From: Saccharum officinarum
Taxonomy: Eukaryota; Streptophyta; Magnoliopsida; Poales; Poaceae
Length of the DNA stretch: 64,000 nucleotides
Assembly (NCBI GenBank): GCA_020631735.1
Contig: CM036179.1
Location: forward strand, 28,201,063 to 28,265,062
Reading direction: 5' to 3'
Below, piece after piece: positions 33,150 to 45,959 of the stretch. The position numbers and the translations under genes are program-made. Numbering within the stretch: the first letter of the stretch is position 1; every line of letters starts with the position of its first letter. The notes under the pieces were generated by a model. It was not told the origin of the DNA. It was given only the letters and a program-made list of their open reading frames with translations, and ran no database searches.

Positions 33150-36074
33150 TCAGTGGTTGCCCTCTGATGGCTGCGCATAGGAGAACGTGGGCTGTGGAGC
33201 AGTTGGTGGAGCTGGAGGAGCACCAGAAGTTGGACCTGCAGGTGCTGTTGGATTCGCTTGGTAAATGACTGGAGGTGCTGCACTGTTAGGAATGGGGGCA
33301 CCTGGGACTCCAGATGTTGGAGGCGGTAGCATTGGAGGCCTCGGGAGTGGAGCCATCTGCATCGGCATAGAACCAGGTGGAGCGCCCGGTTGTGGCATGG
33401 AGCCAGGTGGGGCACCTGGTTGTGGCATGGAGCCAGGTGGGGCGCCTGGTTGCGGCATGGTTGGTGGAGCACCAGGATAACCTGACATGTTTGAAAAAAC
33501 ATTAACACAAAGTAGTCATTGTTTGGCTTGAATAAGTGAAATGTATCAGGATATCAATGGTTTTTATGAAAAATGTGAAGGACACTCTTCCAAAGGCCAA
33601 CTTATCAGCTGTGCGAAGTCAGCACAACATTAAGTAACTACCTCCATCCACAAGTATAAGCATTTCTAGGAATTTTAGAACATTAAGGAGGAAGCAAAAT
33701 GACTGGTAACCTTTAATCAATCACTAAGATTACAGAGATGCAGTGCCTTTACAGAGATGCCAGAAACAGAAGGCTCCAGTTAAAATTTCAAACACCAACA
33801 TCACGCTGATGCAAACAAGGAAAGTATTTTTTTTTAGTTATGAGGGAGAGATAGGGTTGATTACACAGGAAATGCTTACATCTGTCGACAAATTTTGAAT
33901 GCTAGAAGTAGTAAATAGGGATAGGGAGGGTTGATTAACAACTAGTAAACAAGGATGCTTATAATGCTTAAATATGATCTATAACTTACTAATTTATCTC
34001 AATAATTACAGATACACAATCTATTTATCAACTAACCAATCTATTTATCAACTAACAGAAACATAGTACCGTGGTTTGAGATAAACATGAAAACAAAAAA
34101 ATATCAGACTACTCTAATTTAAGCATTTTAGATCTCCAATTCTCCATTCATCACAAACCAGTAAACCACATGATTAATTGCTTTAGTAAAGGTAAAAAAC
34201 TGGGGAGTTTTTGAGAATATTTACAGCTTGTTCTAAAAATTCTATTTCGTTCCCAGAAAAAATATCAGTACAGAACAGTTTGCACATATTTGTTTCCTTG
34301 CAGAAAATGAAGATCAGTTTCTTCTGGATTGGAACTGCGCAAAGGGTTTAGAGATCGCTTAAAGTCACTAGTAACTACAAATCAGGATGTACCCAAAACA
34401 AATAAAATCCATGAAAGTTTATGGTACAAAATAAACCAAACCTAATTAACTGACATATGGTAGGTAACAAGCGTACCAATGCCCTATTAAGCAACATGAA
34501 AATAATTAATGTACTGTGGAGATACATGCAGAAGAAACAGAATCGGGCCATAACAAACAAGAGTAGCACTCTTTGCAGAACATTCAACTTTTGATGTTTG
34601 TTCTGCTAAGGTTGGAGGCAGGGGTAAATGTAGTTATTGTCTTCAATGAAGAAAGCAATATAGAATTAATGGGAGAGGCATAAATTATGGGTTATAGACA
34701 TGTACACATAGTAGTCATCACAATAGATGCTAGCAATCATGATGAATGATACAAACAGCAGCCCTGTTTACCTGGAATACCTGGAGCTGGTAAAATTGGG
34801 GGTCTAACTCCTGGCATCAATGGGGCGCCAGGTGCTTGAGGGAATCCATGAGGCATGCCAGGGGTTGGCAGAATTGGAAGACGAGGGCGGGCCACAGCTC
34901 CTGGGAATGCGAGCATATGTTGGTTGAAAGGGGCACCTGCCTGGAAAGCTGCAGCTTGTCCAAGATGCTCCTTGATTCTTTGATCAATTAAACTTTGAGT
35001 TTGCTGCTCCTCAAATTGCTGATAGTAGGTTCGAACATTCGCCTAGAATATTTCAAATAAGGTTGAGATTATACAAAAACAAATTGGGACTATGGAGATT
35101 ATACAAAGAATAAAATAAATACCTTGTGTTTGTATCCAGCATTGTGTTGCTTCCGGACAGATGGCTGCAACATTTTTTACAAAGTAGTCAACTCACGTTT
35201 CAAAAAGAAGACGAGAAATAAAAACAGAGTACATGGTAGCAAAGAACAGACAGCATTCTTGGATCTATACAGTTTGCAGAAGCAACTATGCTGAAATCAC
35301 TTGTATGCAATATATGAAAGTCTAAAAGGGAGAACACCTATTTCAGTTCAAGAAAGCCAAGAGAACTGTAGTTTCTGAATATCTCATACATTATGCAAGC
35401 CTGAATAGGCAGCTACCTAGTGCATGGCTACATAAAGGATGGAGCACTACAGTCTATATTGAGCATCAACAATTTCAAGGACCACACAATGGGAGCTAGA
35501 AACAAAACTGAATTGAGCCACTGAGATGAACAAACATCAAGTGGCATAAATAACTCTTATTTCGCTTATGTTCATTAAAGCTTATACTTGGCAGGTGGCA
35601 GCAACACAACTTATGCTTAGATTAGATTACTGCATGCAATCCTAAGGAAACCTCCGAAGAAATGATGAGCCTGCTACATGTCTGTAGCCTTAGAAAATTG
35701 AAGCACAACAAGACACTCACCGAGTCATGGGTCAGGTAGGTGTCGCAGTAGTCACAGTAATACCTGCACGGTAAGAACAAGAGACAAGTCAGAACTAGAG
35801 CTAAGACATAAATCGAAAGGAACATATATAACAACGGAGCACAGACAGAGGCAGGTAGTATCATCTAACCGGCTCCCGGCGAGCAAACCCAGACCCTAAT
35901 CCTACCGCAACGTGGAATCGACCAGCGAGCTCTTGGCGCAAATCATGGGACGCCAGTGCTAGGGTTTCAAATCCAACGCCTATCACCCCACCCACCCCAC
36001 CCCACCCCACAACCGCACCCCCGTGGATGGACATATGGTGAGTAACCAAGACAAAGAAGCACTCACCGAGGCAT
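33150..36074 (-). CDS. U1C: U1 small nuclear ribonucleoprotein C (U1-C), five exons, 231 aa
   Basis: U1-C stabilises pairing of U1 snRNA with the 5' splice site in the nucleus. Exons on the minus strand are 36074-36067, 35763-35721, 35164-35123, 35042-34772 and 33481-33150. All introns are GT-AG and the phases join to 232 codons. The N-terminus is the conserved C2H2 zinc finger with Cys6, Cys9, His24 and His30, followed by the invariant [18 protein letters not shown] block. The C-terminal half is Pro/Gly/Met-rich, with three [10 protein letters not shown] repeats near 33365-33470. The length fits plant U1-C. The start codon is in an 8 bp coding exon, so ORF-based calling misses it. The gene is head to head with the PPR gene. 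No defect is seen. Confidence 0.95.
33641..33700. mobile_element. Stowaway-like MITE fragment in U1-C intron 4
   Basis: CCTCCATCCACAAGTATAAG after a TA dinucleotide matches the terminal words of grass Stowaway elements. The other end is not clear, so this is a partial call. Confidence 0.4.
35984..36010. repeat. CCCCA/CCCA microsatellite in U1-C intron 1
   Basis: A short run of CACCC/CACCCC units lies just downstream of the first U1-C coding exon. Confidence 0.8.
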
Positions 36075-36375
36075 CGCAGCGGCGGAGGACGGCAGTGGAG
36101 GAGAAGGGGATCGCGTCTCGGTCGAGAACGGAATCGGAGGCTCGGATCAAGAGCATCAGACTCTGCTGCGCCCTAAACCCTTGCCAATACGAGAGTTCCA
36201 GCCTTCCAGGACCCTTAAATGTCTGGGCCGGTCAGTGGCAAGTAGGCCCATCCGAGTCGGGCTCGATGATGGCCCATAAGCTGAGTCCTGACCACCGGCC
36301 CACCGCCCCTGCGTAGCGAGTACTTCGCCCTCGTCATTCGTCAAGGCGCAGCGCAGCCGCCGCTGGCGGCCAGAG
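36075..36375. promoter_or_regulatory. Bidirectional promoter between U1-C and PPR genes
   Basis: Only 301 bp separate the two start codons. Four TGGGCC/GGCCCA boxes lie at 36224-36229, 36245-36250, 36271-36276 and 36297-36302. Such site II-type elements are bound by TCP factors and are common in promoters of housekeeping, RNA-processing and mitochondrial protein genes. No clear TATA box is seen on either side. Shared regulation is inference. Confidence 0.65.
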
Positions 36376-39069
36376 ATGGCGCGTCGCGGCGTACAGCTCC
36401 TGGTGGCACGGGGGATCTCCTCGTCGCCGTGCCTTTCTCGGAGGGTCAAGCAAACGGGTGAGGCGCGTCTTTCTTCTTTCACTTATTTCGGTTTCCTAGC
36501 TCGCTTTCGAGAAATTTCGGGTAGTGTCAGTACCCTGGCTATCAGTGTGTGCTTAGCACATTTTTGGATTCCGCATGAAGTTTTAATGAGAACTAGATTG
36601 ATCTAAGTAAGGTCGGATTTATAAAGATCAGACAAAATCGAAAGCAGTGTGGTGGTAGTGGGCCTATGAAGTTGGGATGGATGTGGATTTGCGTTGGGAA
36701 ACATGCTTTCAACTACCTGTTGTATCCCAAAAGTGAAAAAACGATGGATTATTTTGATATGTCACCGGAATGTGGAATAGACATTAGTGAGGAGTGGCGA
36801 TGTTCTGTATATGCAACAAAAATTGTATTGCAGTTTGTTTTATTTGGGTTCAGTTAGAGTTTGTGGGAATTCCCAACCTCAGCTTTATAATTGCAAAAGG
36901 GAAGATATTACATAATTCAGATTTAATGAATTGCTTACACATAATATGTTTGTTGATATTAAGTAATGTAATGTGAAATTTGCTATGTTTAGTATGAGTA
37001 AATTAATTCCTATGTTCAGTCAGTACCAGAAACCAAGTAGAATGAATTTCCTACAAACATAGTTCACAAGTTGTCCTTCCATATTAGAAGCTGAAGCGAG
37101 TCTTGATTGATGTGCGTTTTGTTAGTTTTTAGTTTTAAGCCAAAAAAAAACTTTCTGATGATGACTGAAATGCCATGTTTTTTCTTACTATCTTTTCCCC
37201 TTCCCTTGACCACTCTTGATTTTTTGGCTTTCAGAAAGTGAGATTGTTCGGATGTTTCATCCTCCAGTTCGTCAGAGTGAGGAAGCAATAGCAACTATTG
37301 TGCCAAGATACACGCATTCTGTGCGTGTCTTGGATGAGAGGTTCATTAGGATCCTGAAGATATTCAAGTGGGGCCCTGATGCTGAGAAGGCACTGGAGGT
37401 TCTCATGCTTAGAGTTGATCACTGGTTGGTACGGGAGGTTATGAAAACTGACATTGGGGTCAACGTGAAGATGCAGTTCTTCAGATGGGCTGCAAAGCGG
37501 AGGAATTATGAGCATGACACATCCACTTATATGGCATTGATACGTTGTTTGGAAGTAGTGGAGCAGTATGGTGAGATGTGGAAGATGATCCAAGAAATGG
37601 TACGGAACCCCATTTGTGTTGTCACCCCAACAGAACTTTCAGAGGTAGTTCGGATGCTGGGGAATGCTAAGATGGTCAGCAAGGCAATTGCAATCTTCTA
37701 CCAGATCAAAACGCGGAAGTGTCAGCCAACTGCGCAGGCATATAACAGCATGATAATAATGTTGATGCATGAGGGCCAATATGAGAAAGTCCATGAACTA
37801 TACAATGAGATGAGCACTGAGGGTCATTGCTTCCCAGACACTATGACATACAGTGCACTGATTTCTGCTTTTTGCAAACTAGGTCGCCGTGATTCAGCAA
37901 TTCAGTTGTTGAATGAGATGAAGGAGAACGGAATGCAGCCAACTACTAAGATATATACAATGTTAATAGCTTTGTTTTTCAAATTCGATGATATTCATGG
38001 AGCATTGAGTTTGTTTGAAGAGATGAGGCATCAGTATTGCCGACCGGATGTATTTACTTACACTGAGTTGATCAGGGGCCTTGGTAAAGCTGGCAGAATA
38101 GATGAAGCATATCACTTCTTCTTTGAAATGCAGCGAGAAGGCTGCAGGCCAGACACAGTTGTTATGAATAATATGATAAATTTCTTAGGCAAGGCTGGTC
38201 GTTTGGATGATGCTATGAAGTTGTTTCAGGAGATGGGAACATTGCGGTGCACTCCTAGTGTGGTGACATACAATACTATCATAAAAGCATTTTTTGAATC
38301 AAAATCTCGTGCTTCTGAGGTTCCATCTTGGTTTGAGAGAATGAAGGAAAGTGGAATCTCCCCCAGTTCATTCACCTATTCTATCCTGATTGATGGATTC
38401 TGCAAAACCAACAGGATGGAGAAGGCCATGATGCTACTGGAGGAGATGGATGAAAAGGGTTTCCCTCCATGTCCAGCGGCATATTGCAGCCTGATTGATG
38501 CTCTTGGAAAAGCTAAGCGCTATGATCTTGCTTGTGAGCTTTTTCAGGAACTAAAGGAAAATTGCGGCTCGTCCAGTGCTCGGGTATATGCAGTTATGAT
38601 TAAACACTTAGGAAAGGCTGGACGGCTTGATGATGCTATAAATATGTTTGACGAAATGAACAAACTTGGTTGTGCTCCTGATGTTTATGCGTACAATGCT
38701 CTCATGTCCGGATTAGCAAGAACGGGCATGCTTGATGAAGCTCTTAGTACAATGAGAAGAATGCAAGAACATGGGTGTATTCCTGATATCAATTCATACA
38801 ATATTATCCTTAACGGGCTGGCAAAAACAGGAGGACCTCATCGTGCAATGGAGATGCTTTCTAACATGAAACAATCTAAAGTAAGACCTGATGTTGTCTC
38901 TTATAATACTGTCCTTGGTGCCTTGAGTCATGCTGGCATGTTTGAGGAGGCAGCAAAGCTGATGAAAGAGATGAATACATTGGGGTTTGAGTATGATCTT
39001 ATTACATATTCATCTATACTTGAAGCTATTGGAAAGGTTGATCATGAATATACTGGCCAAGGTTGCTGA
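36376..39069 (+). CDS. P-class pentatricopeptide repeat protein, mitochondrial, 638 aa
   Basis: The protein is likely to bind specific organelle RNAs. Two coding exons, 36376-36457 and 37235-39069, join in phase across a 777 bp GT-AG intron. The first exon encodes an Arg/Ser-rich start (MARRGVQLLVARGISSSPC) that looks like a mitochondrial targeting peptide. From about residue 124 to the end there are some 14-15 PPR repeats of about 35 residues (for example TYSALISAFCKLGRRDSAIQ and YNALMSGLARTGMLDEALST). No E, DYW or SMR domain follows, so it is P-class. Words such as LDERFIRI, KIFKWGPDAEKALEVL and GKVDHE match the Arabidopsis At3g16010 family from memory, and the length is close. The ORF upstream of 37235 that opens with ATG 37216 is intron sequence. 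The gene looks intact. Confidence 0.93.
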
Positions 39070-39740
39070 TGGGCAATAGATGGGTGTTGTTTGTTTTCCA
39101 CATAACACACCTAATGCAGGCTTTCTTTCTTGAAAACAAATATTCTTTTGGAGAGCTTTATCTGTTTGCATGTGTGAAAAGATGTGCCTCATGCTTACTC
39201 AGGTGAATTGTTGTAAAAGAAAATACTGAAGACTGAAACTGATCAAACTGTAAAGGTGTATATTTCACTAATTGATCATGTCTCCTGTATTGTCCAGTCC
39301 TATTACTTTTGAGTATCTTTTGCTAATACACAATTACAAGTCTAACTACAGTTAGTTTTTGCAAAGGTGCGAGTCATCTGACATTTTTTCCTGAAAGGTT
39401 TGAGATCACTGAAGCACAAGCCTAACTACTATAGGTTGAGATGTTTCTTCAGCAACCCACATTCACAGGTATACATTCCTGAAGTCCAAGCAGATGTTAC
39501 TGTGCACAACTCTATTTTTTTCAATCATTCTATTACAGTGAAAGAAAATATGGAACACTTATTTGTCACACATTTCTCTTGTGTGGCCATGTCCTGGATT
39601 TGGACATGGATAAATGCTGGTGTCCTTTTGATGTTGGCACTGCTGAAACTGACTTTTATTTTCGGTTACTACTCCAATGGGTTACATTTCTCAGCTGCTG
39701 AAACAGGATGGTAGCATATAGATGTTCCATGGAAAAGAAA

Positions 39741-39806
39741 GGTTCCTGGGTCAAGCTATGTAGGTTCTTGAGTCAAGCTATGTAGGTTCCTGGGTCAAGC
39801 TATGTA
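39741..39806 (+). repeat. 22 bp tandem repeat, three copies
   Basis: The unit GGTTCCTGGGTCAAGCTATGTA occurs at 39741, 39763 (two changes) and 39785. Confidence 0.95.
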
Positions 39807-40368
39807 GGCTCCGACATTGCAGATCTACCTTCCACTACTTGCATGTAAAGCAAGATTCCATTCCACCGAAAGACAATCCAAGAGCAAGAAGGCAAAGTTT
39901 GGGATCAAAACTAATCTGAAGGCACATGAAGTTGCATGCTGAACTATTAGCCTCTGACAGAGCCTTCTGTTCCTGACGTTCCTGCCTTTGTTCCTGAGAT
40001 TCCTGTATAAACTGTGCATGTATGGTCCTTGCCATATACAGATACGCTCATGCACTTGAGCACAGCTCAACGGCATGTGAACAATCACATTGTTTTTTGA
40101 AAGTGAATGACATCACATGACAGGTTCGTGCATTTGTTCCTGAATCCTGGTCCTGACCATGGGCACACCTGGGCCAGCTGATGGGGGCCAGTGACGTGAA
40201 GCTAAGGAATTCGAAAAAAGAACTGGTCATGTAAATTTTAGTTAGGATTCAAATTCAGTTACTTCAACTGTCAAATCTGAATTGTTTATGCACGTACATA
40301 TCAGAAATCCAGTTTTGACTGAAACATCAACTCAGCCTGACATCAGAATCATGGGATGATCAACATGC

Positions 40369-40410
40369 CATATGTGGTACTGGCTATTCCATATGTGGTA
40401 CTGGCTATTC
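40369..40410 (+). repeat. 21 bp perfect direct duplication
   Basis: CATATGTGGTACTGGCTATTC is present twice without a spacer (40369-40389 and 40390-40410). Confidence 0.95.
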
Positions 40411-40776
40411 CACAGATGTCAAATATTTTAAGATCCAGAAATGAATGAACGAGCTACTGCTCGCACCAAATAAATCTTGCGGTCTTAATTACTACTGTAG
40501 GGAAGCGCCGGACCTGACACTGATTGTTAGGGCATGAATGTATAACTGTATATACACATGTCATTTATTTATATGTATACCTCATCTGGAATAATATAGG
40601 AACTCAGGGAACTACATGCATTTTACTACTACACTGCTATTGTTGGACGGCATCAATCTTGCAATGACTAGATACAACAGAAAGAATATCCAAAAGCATT
40701 TAAGGATGTGACCCTGTCATTGTACGGCCAGAGACAAGCAAGAGATAATCAAGAAAAATTCTCCTGAATTTACATG

Positions 40777-43700
40777 TCACTGCAATTGTCGTTGTCTGGA
40801 AATCTGCCGAAGCCCTGCTTCCAGGTCTTCCAACGTGATCGTGATCATAGTATCAGTGTCGTCGCAGTTGAAATCAAGCCGTGAATCCAGGTTCTCACGG
40901 GCATTGATGAGCAGTGTGTCTACAAGGCCTCCATTCATTTGTTTCCGCCGCTCTTCGGTGGTCTCTCTGGCAATCAGCTCTCCAATGACTTCAATACTGC
41001 AGCTTGGGTGCAGCTTAAACCCATAAAGCAAGCTACTCTCACTTGGGCTCTTCATCTTCATATGTAGGATCTCTGCTAGTTCTGTCGTGCTGAAATCGTC
41101 AAAATAGAAGAATTTTGTGACCCGCCTACAGAAGCCATCATTCGAGGCGATGACTCGCTTCATTGGCTCACAGTACCCAGCAAATATGACAACTATCTTG
41201 CCACTGTCCATTACAGACATTATCTCCTCCAAGGCTTCTAAACCATAATCCTTGTCATCAGATTTTTGCATTGGTATCAACCTGTAAGCTTCATCCACGA
41301 AGAGAATACCTCCCTCTGCGTCTTGTATCTGTTGAGCCATGATCATGGTAACAATGTATTATGTAAGGTAGAACATGTAATAGAAATAAGTTCAGAATTT
41401 GTTTCGCAATTTCTCTGAAATTGAAATTTGTGCAGCTGACAGAGCCTTTCTGACAAAAAAAGAGAGGATAAATACCTTCCTCCTAGTCTTTGGTCCAGTA
41501 TGCCCCACGAATTCTCCAACAAGATCAGTTCGCTGAACTTCAGTTACTTTGTCAGTAGGGAGAATTCCAACCATGTGAAGGAGCTTTCCAAGAATTCGAG
41601 CAACCATAGTTTTGCCTGCAATAGAGGATGGATAGTATAAACAGAATATTGATGTTTTCAGTAATTATCTACCCCGAAACTTGTGCATTTTACTGCACTG
41701 TACATGTAAGTGCAAAATGTATAAGAAGCACGCAAAATTACAAAGAATGTAGCCTTTTAAGGACGTGTTTAGCCAAACTTCTAGGTAACTACTTTTAGTT
41801 CATGATCAGAGCAAAAGCTCCCAACAAGATGTTTAGTATCGCATAACTGATTGTAGCTGTACCATACAAACCCGATGCAATGATGCACAACACTATGAAA
41901 GTACCCTAGGGACAAGCCATGGCAAAGCTTTAGATCATAGAACTGAGCAGAACTATGATAACACTTTCGAAATTTTACCAGTTCCTGGATTGCCAAGAAA
42001 TGCCATATGGGGAGCTCTCCTTCTAGCAATTCCTAAGCCCATAGCCCGTCGCTTCTCATCAAAAAGCATTCCCCGTGCCCATCGGCGCAATTGCATTTTT
42101 AGCTCCTGCAATCCAACAATTTGTGATATTGCCTCTTCAAACTCTGACATTGCTTTCCCTTCGAGGCATGACATGAGAGCTTTCTTTTTTCTTTGCTCTT
42201 CCATATGATGAGTGAGGAGTTTCAGCAGCTTCTCACTACCAGCTCCTCCTGGAATATGATTTAAGGGCATTTTGCCTTCCTGGTGGATAGATGTTATAAC
42301 AAACCTTACCACATTGTAAATTATAATATGACTTTAAACAAGTAATTTAAAACCATTACTGTGAATCAAGTAGTACATCATCTTTCGCAAAGCAATCCGC
42401 GTTGTAGCTTAGTAACACGCTAACCGTGCTGCAGTCTCCAGCTTGAAGTGCATGCCAGACAGCTAAATGCAATGGTGTCATGCCATTCTGCACCACCGTG
42501 GGTGGAATATATCAAATTTTGTGCGTGCAATAAAACAATCTCAAAGGAAATGAAAAGAAACAGGGAGATCATACATTGGCTTTGGCTTCTATGTGTGCAC
42601 CATGTTCAAGGAGTAGATTTGTTGATCCGCAAGAACTGTTCTTCACTGCCATATGCAGAGGAGTCTCTCCATACTATCAAAAAATGAGATAATTGGTTTA
42701 TGTATTAAGCTCGATGCATGAAAGAAGTGTGGCAGAGTACCCAATTAGATGCAAAAGAAATGTGGCAACTTAATTACCATGTTCTTTGCCTCCAGATCAA
42801 CTGTTTCTGCACCTTGCTGGTTAAGCAAGAACTTGACTATCTCTGTATTATTGTAGCCAGCTGCAACATGAAGTGGTGTTTGACACATCTGCAAATTACT
42901 ATATTTTCAGAGAGGCTAGATTGCACAATGTTTCATACAGTACTTATTAAATCTAATTAGTTTCCGCCTGTAAATGACTAGTTTGCGCTGCGTCCCGAAG
43001 GCAATTAAAGCCACAATTGCCAGCAAATAAAGTCAGGTTAGTGCATTACGGCAATATAGGATAATCAGGTCACAAAACAGAAAGGTCTAAACTCTAGATC
43101 AGCAAATGAAAGCGAGCCCGCCTAATGGAAGGCGAATAAAAGCAAATCGTAACTACATCAGACCTAACAATTTAATCTTGCCTGCAAAGAACCAAACACG
43201 CAAGATAAAACAAATCTCGAGAGCAAGTGTGACATTCCGAAATCGGGGGATTTTTAAACGAGACAGAAGAAACAAAAAAATACAATAAAAATATCAATCA
43301 CTAGTATCATCTTCTTGGCCCAGAAAGCATGGAAACGGCAGAGAGAGAAGGAACCAGACGAGAAACGCATCGGCTACACAATGGAGCAAATGAGCAATTA
43401 AGTCGCAATCAGGAGGGAACGCAAGCTAAACGCGCACTAAAGAAGAACGGGAACGAGGAGCAAACGCCGCTCCGCCGCCCAAGAAATCTGTTCCACAATG
43501 CCAAAGGGCGAATTAGCCAACGCCGCCTCACCGCCCGGGACAAAATTCAAGAATCGACTCAAGAAAATCAAGCTACGTTTACACGACTCCGAGCAAACTG
43601 ACATTTGTACACATTAAATTAAAGAAATCCGTTCCTAATGAATCTAATACGCTCACCCCTCACAGCAAGCATCAAGAACCGTGAAACCGACCAAAGACCG

Positions 43701-43916
43701 CATTTTTTTAAGCGAGAAAAGAAGCACGAAAGCCGCACGCACCACGGGATTCTTGTCGTTGAGGAGGGCAGGGTTCTCCCGCAGCTTCCTCTGGACGCCG
43801 GCGAGGTCGCCAGCGCGCGCAAGACCGTGGATGGTCTCGGCTTTGACCGGCCGAGGCCTCGGCCCCCCGTTCTGGCTCCCCGGCATCTCCTCCCTCCCCC
43901 TCCTGCGAACCTCCAC
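40777..43916 (-). CDS. Ankyrin-repeat CbxX/CfqX-type AAA ATPase, seven exons, about 495 aa
   Basis: Minus-strand exons are 43916-43743, 42888-42778, 42673-42575, 42487-42377, 42279-41979, 41615-41476 and 41328-40777. All are GT-AG and in phase. The first about 165 residues hold three ankyrin repeats (QTPLHVAAGYNN, GETPLHMAV, GMTPLHLAVW), one per exon 2-4. A linker follows and then the AAA module: Walker A GNPGTGKT (about residues 261-268, split by an intron after the second last Gly codon base), a TGPKTRRK segment, Walker B GGILFVDEAYR (about 318-328), a sensor-like VVIFAGY, and FCRRVTKFF, a likely arginine finger. The AAA part belongs to the CbxX/CfqX family that includes Rubisco activases of red-type plastids and bacterial EccA; the ankyrin fusion is the plant form (Arabidopsis At3g24530 type). 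Its function in plants is not established. The start could instead be the ATG ten codons later. It looks intact. Confidence 0.92.
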
Positions 43917-44349
43917 CTCCGTGCGTGCGCCCGCGCGAGCGCTCTCCGTGTGAGTGAGAGTGTGAGGAGAGGAGCCGTCGAGGAGGAGGAAGAAGAAAGG
44001 GAGGCGACGGCGAGGCCGTCAAGAGGACGCGGGGGACGGGACCAGTGCTTTCGCTGTAATTGGCCTTTTAAAAATAGTCGCGTTTTTTGCATTGATTTTT
44101 TTAAATTTTCTATTAGTTTTTTTCTTGTTTTATTTTTGGCATGTATCCTGGATTGTCTTGTTTCATTTGCTGTGCGAGAAAACTATTTCCTTGCTCTTCA
44201 TCTTTTTCACATGCAAAAGTATTTTCTTGCTCTTGTATTTAGTTTGGCTATTCTCTACTTTACCAGAAAAAATTCAAGAAGGCGGAACCAATAAATAATG
44301 CAGCCGTCCTTTGGCAAAGAAAAACGAGAAAAATATGAGTTTTTACTAG
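43917..44349. other. 5' flank of the AAA ATPase gene
   Basis: The GC-rich part to about 44060 is probably 5' untranslated region and core promoter of the minus-strand gene. Beyond that it is T-rich with no feature I can name. The long plus-strand ORF from 43638 is antisense to exon 1 and is not called. Confidence 0.5.
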
Positions 44350-44589
44350 GGGCTTGTTTAGATGCATCCCAAAAGTTAGAATTTTTTCACTCTTTCTATC
44401 ACATCAATCTTTGAACCCATGCATGAAGTAGTAAATATAGGTAAAAAAATAACTAATTACATAGTTTAGTTGGAAATCACGAGATGGATCTTTTGAGCCC
44501 AGTTGGTCCACGATTGGACAATATTTATCAAATAAGACGAAAGTGGTATTATTCATCGGGTTTAAAATATTTGCAATCTAAACGTGGCC
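44350..44589. mobile_element. MITE, Tourist/Harbinger-like, 240 bp
   Basis: The imperfect terminal inverted repeats GGGCTTGTTTAGAT and ATCTAAACGTGGCC (11 of 14 match) are flanked by TAG on both sides. The interior is a reverse-complement relative of 58350-58670: both share the words for CCA(T/C)GATTGGA, TCTTTTGAGC and ATAACTAATT. Confidence 0.7.
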
Positions 44590-44689
44590 TAGGATAGCTT
44601 TTGAGAAACCTAGAGTTTACTTAGAATAAACTTTTTTATTTTGAAAGTTTACGTAGAATAGAATTTTACAAAGCTTATATAATTAGGTT

Positions 44690-44840
44690 GATTCACCCAG
44701 CAAACTATTAGCTGAAATAAATCAGCTGATAGCTAATTATTAGCTTGGTGGTAAGATATTAATTGACTTATTAGCTGGGGATCTGAATAAGTCTTCAACT
44801 AGTTTAATAGCTAACTATAAGTTGTAGAGATCAAATTTGA
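44690..44840. mobile_element. Possible MITE remnant rich in TTAGCT
   Basis: Repeated TTAGCT/AGCTAA words in both directions suggest the folded interior of a MITE. No clean ends or target duplication are visible. Confidence 0.3.
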
Positions 44841-45189
44841 CCCTAAACTGTCATGGTTTCCTTCATGATTCCTATTGTGATTAGACATTTTGGGCTACAT
44901 AAAAACGACATGATTTTAGTGGACAAAAGAGGTAATGATCGGAGGGATTGCAAGACAATTTGATTCATCACCTTGAGTCACAATTCTCAACACTAAATAA
45001 GACCAAACTCAGCAGATTTCATCTGAGTTTATTTGCATTTAATATTGGCATATTGATTTGATGACTTAGCATGTTAACTATAAAAGAGAGATAGAAAGAG
45101 TTACCAACGTAAAAGGCTAATAATACACTTTTGGTAACAGCATCGTGAAACTCACTACTAATGGTCTACTGAGACTAGCCTAAACGTTA

Positions 45190-45326
45190 CTTCCCCGTTC
45201 CAAATTATAAGTCACTTTATCTTTTTCGGTAATAGAATTTGTTACGTATCTATACATACGTGATATCTAAATGCATAACTAAATAGATATAAAAAAAAGT
45301 CAAAGCGATTTATAGTTTAGAACGGA
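45190..45326. mobile_element. Stowaway MITE, 137 bp
   Basis: It begins CTTCCCCGTTCCAAATTATA and ends with TTTATAGTTTAGAACGGA. The ends are inverted copies and TA flanks both sides (45188-45189 and 45327-45328). This is the classic grass Stowaway pattern (Tc1/mariner). Confidence 0.8.
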
Positions 45327-45949
45327 TAACATATTGTGTATGAGCTCAATAGTTTACTCCAATACAACCACAGTAAACCCCACGATTCTTCGGAGAGCAC
45401 AACATTGTTCACGGAGGAAAGTGTTTGAAACTAAATTTGATTTTCTATAGGGCAGCCGTCCTCAGCCAACCAAGATTCCAAGTGGTGCATATATACCGTG
45501 CCATTGCTCTCTCATTTATCCAAATTTGCTTAATCCCTGCTTAGCTGCTGCTCCTATTTCGGTCAGGGAAGCCAAGAATAGGCTGCCAAGGAACTTTGAC
45601 TCACGAGGACCTTTACCACCTACCGTACGCGCGAGGCGTGCGTGAGTGACCGGATGAATTGCTGTCGATGGGCGGGCGTGGGTCTGCACGTGGGGAGCCG
45701 CGTCGCACTCGCACAGCTGTCTCTGCATGCGCGGCTGGGTGGACGGACGTGGCGCGGGTGCTCGATCGCTGGCAGGTGCCAGGAGTGCCCGCTCTGGCCG
45801 CGCCGCGCCGCAGGTCCAGGTCCAGGTCCAGCGGCTCACCGGAATCCAAAAGCCACTGGGCGGCACAGCCCAGTGCGGCACCGGCAGTGCTCACAGCTCA
45901 CGGAGTGAGTGTCAATGGTCGAGCGCAGAATGAGTGCAGTCTCAACGTA
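45327..45949. other. Intergenic, no supported gene
   Basis: A GC-rich part at 45600-45900 has overlapping ORFs in several frames but no recognisable domain. Treated as non-coding. Confidence 0.4.
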
Positions 45950-45959
45950 AAACTATCAT

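Larger units (their letters stand above)
39070..40776. other. Intergenic between PPR and AAA genes
   Basis: This holds the PPR 3' untranslated region (AT-rich, to about 39300 or beyond) and then sequence without a supportable gene. Two small tandem repeats are listed separately. Confidence 0.55.

Noticed and set aside
33265..33480. A Gly-rich plus-strand ORF
   Set aside because: Shadow of the Pro-rich U1-C last exon on the other strand.
37216..37234. ATG at 37216 as the PPR start
   Set aside because: It lies in the intron just before a clear AG acceptor at 37233-37234. The start at 36376 gives a targeting peptide and joins in phase.
43638..44294. A 218 aa plus-strand ORF
   Set aside because: It is antisense to exon 1 and upstream region of the AAA ATPase gene, whose minus-strand exon structure is clear.
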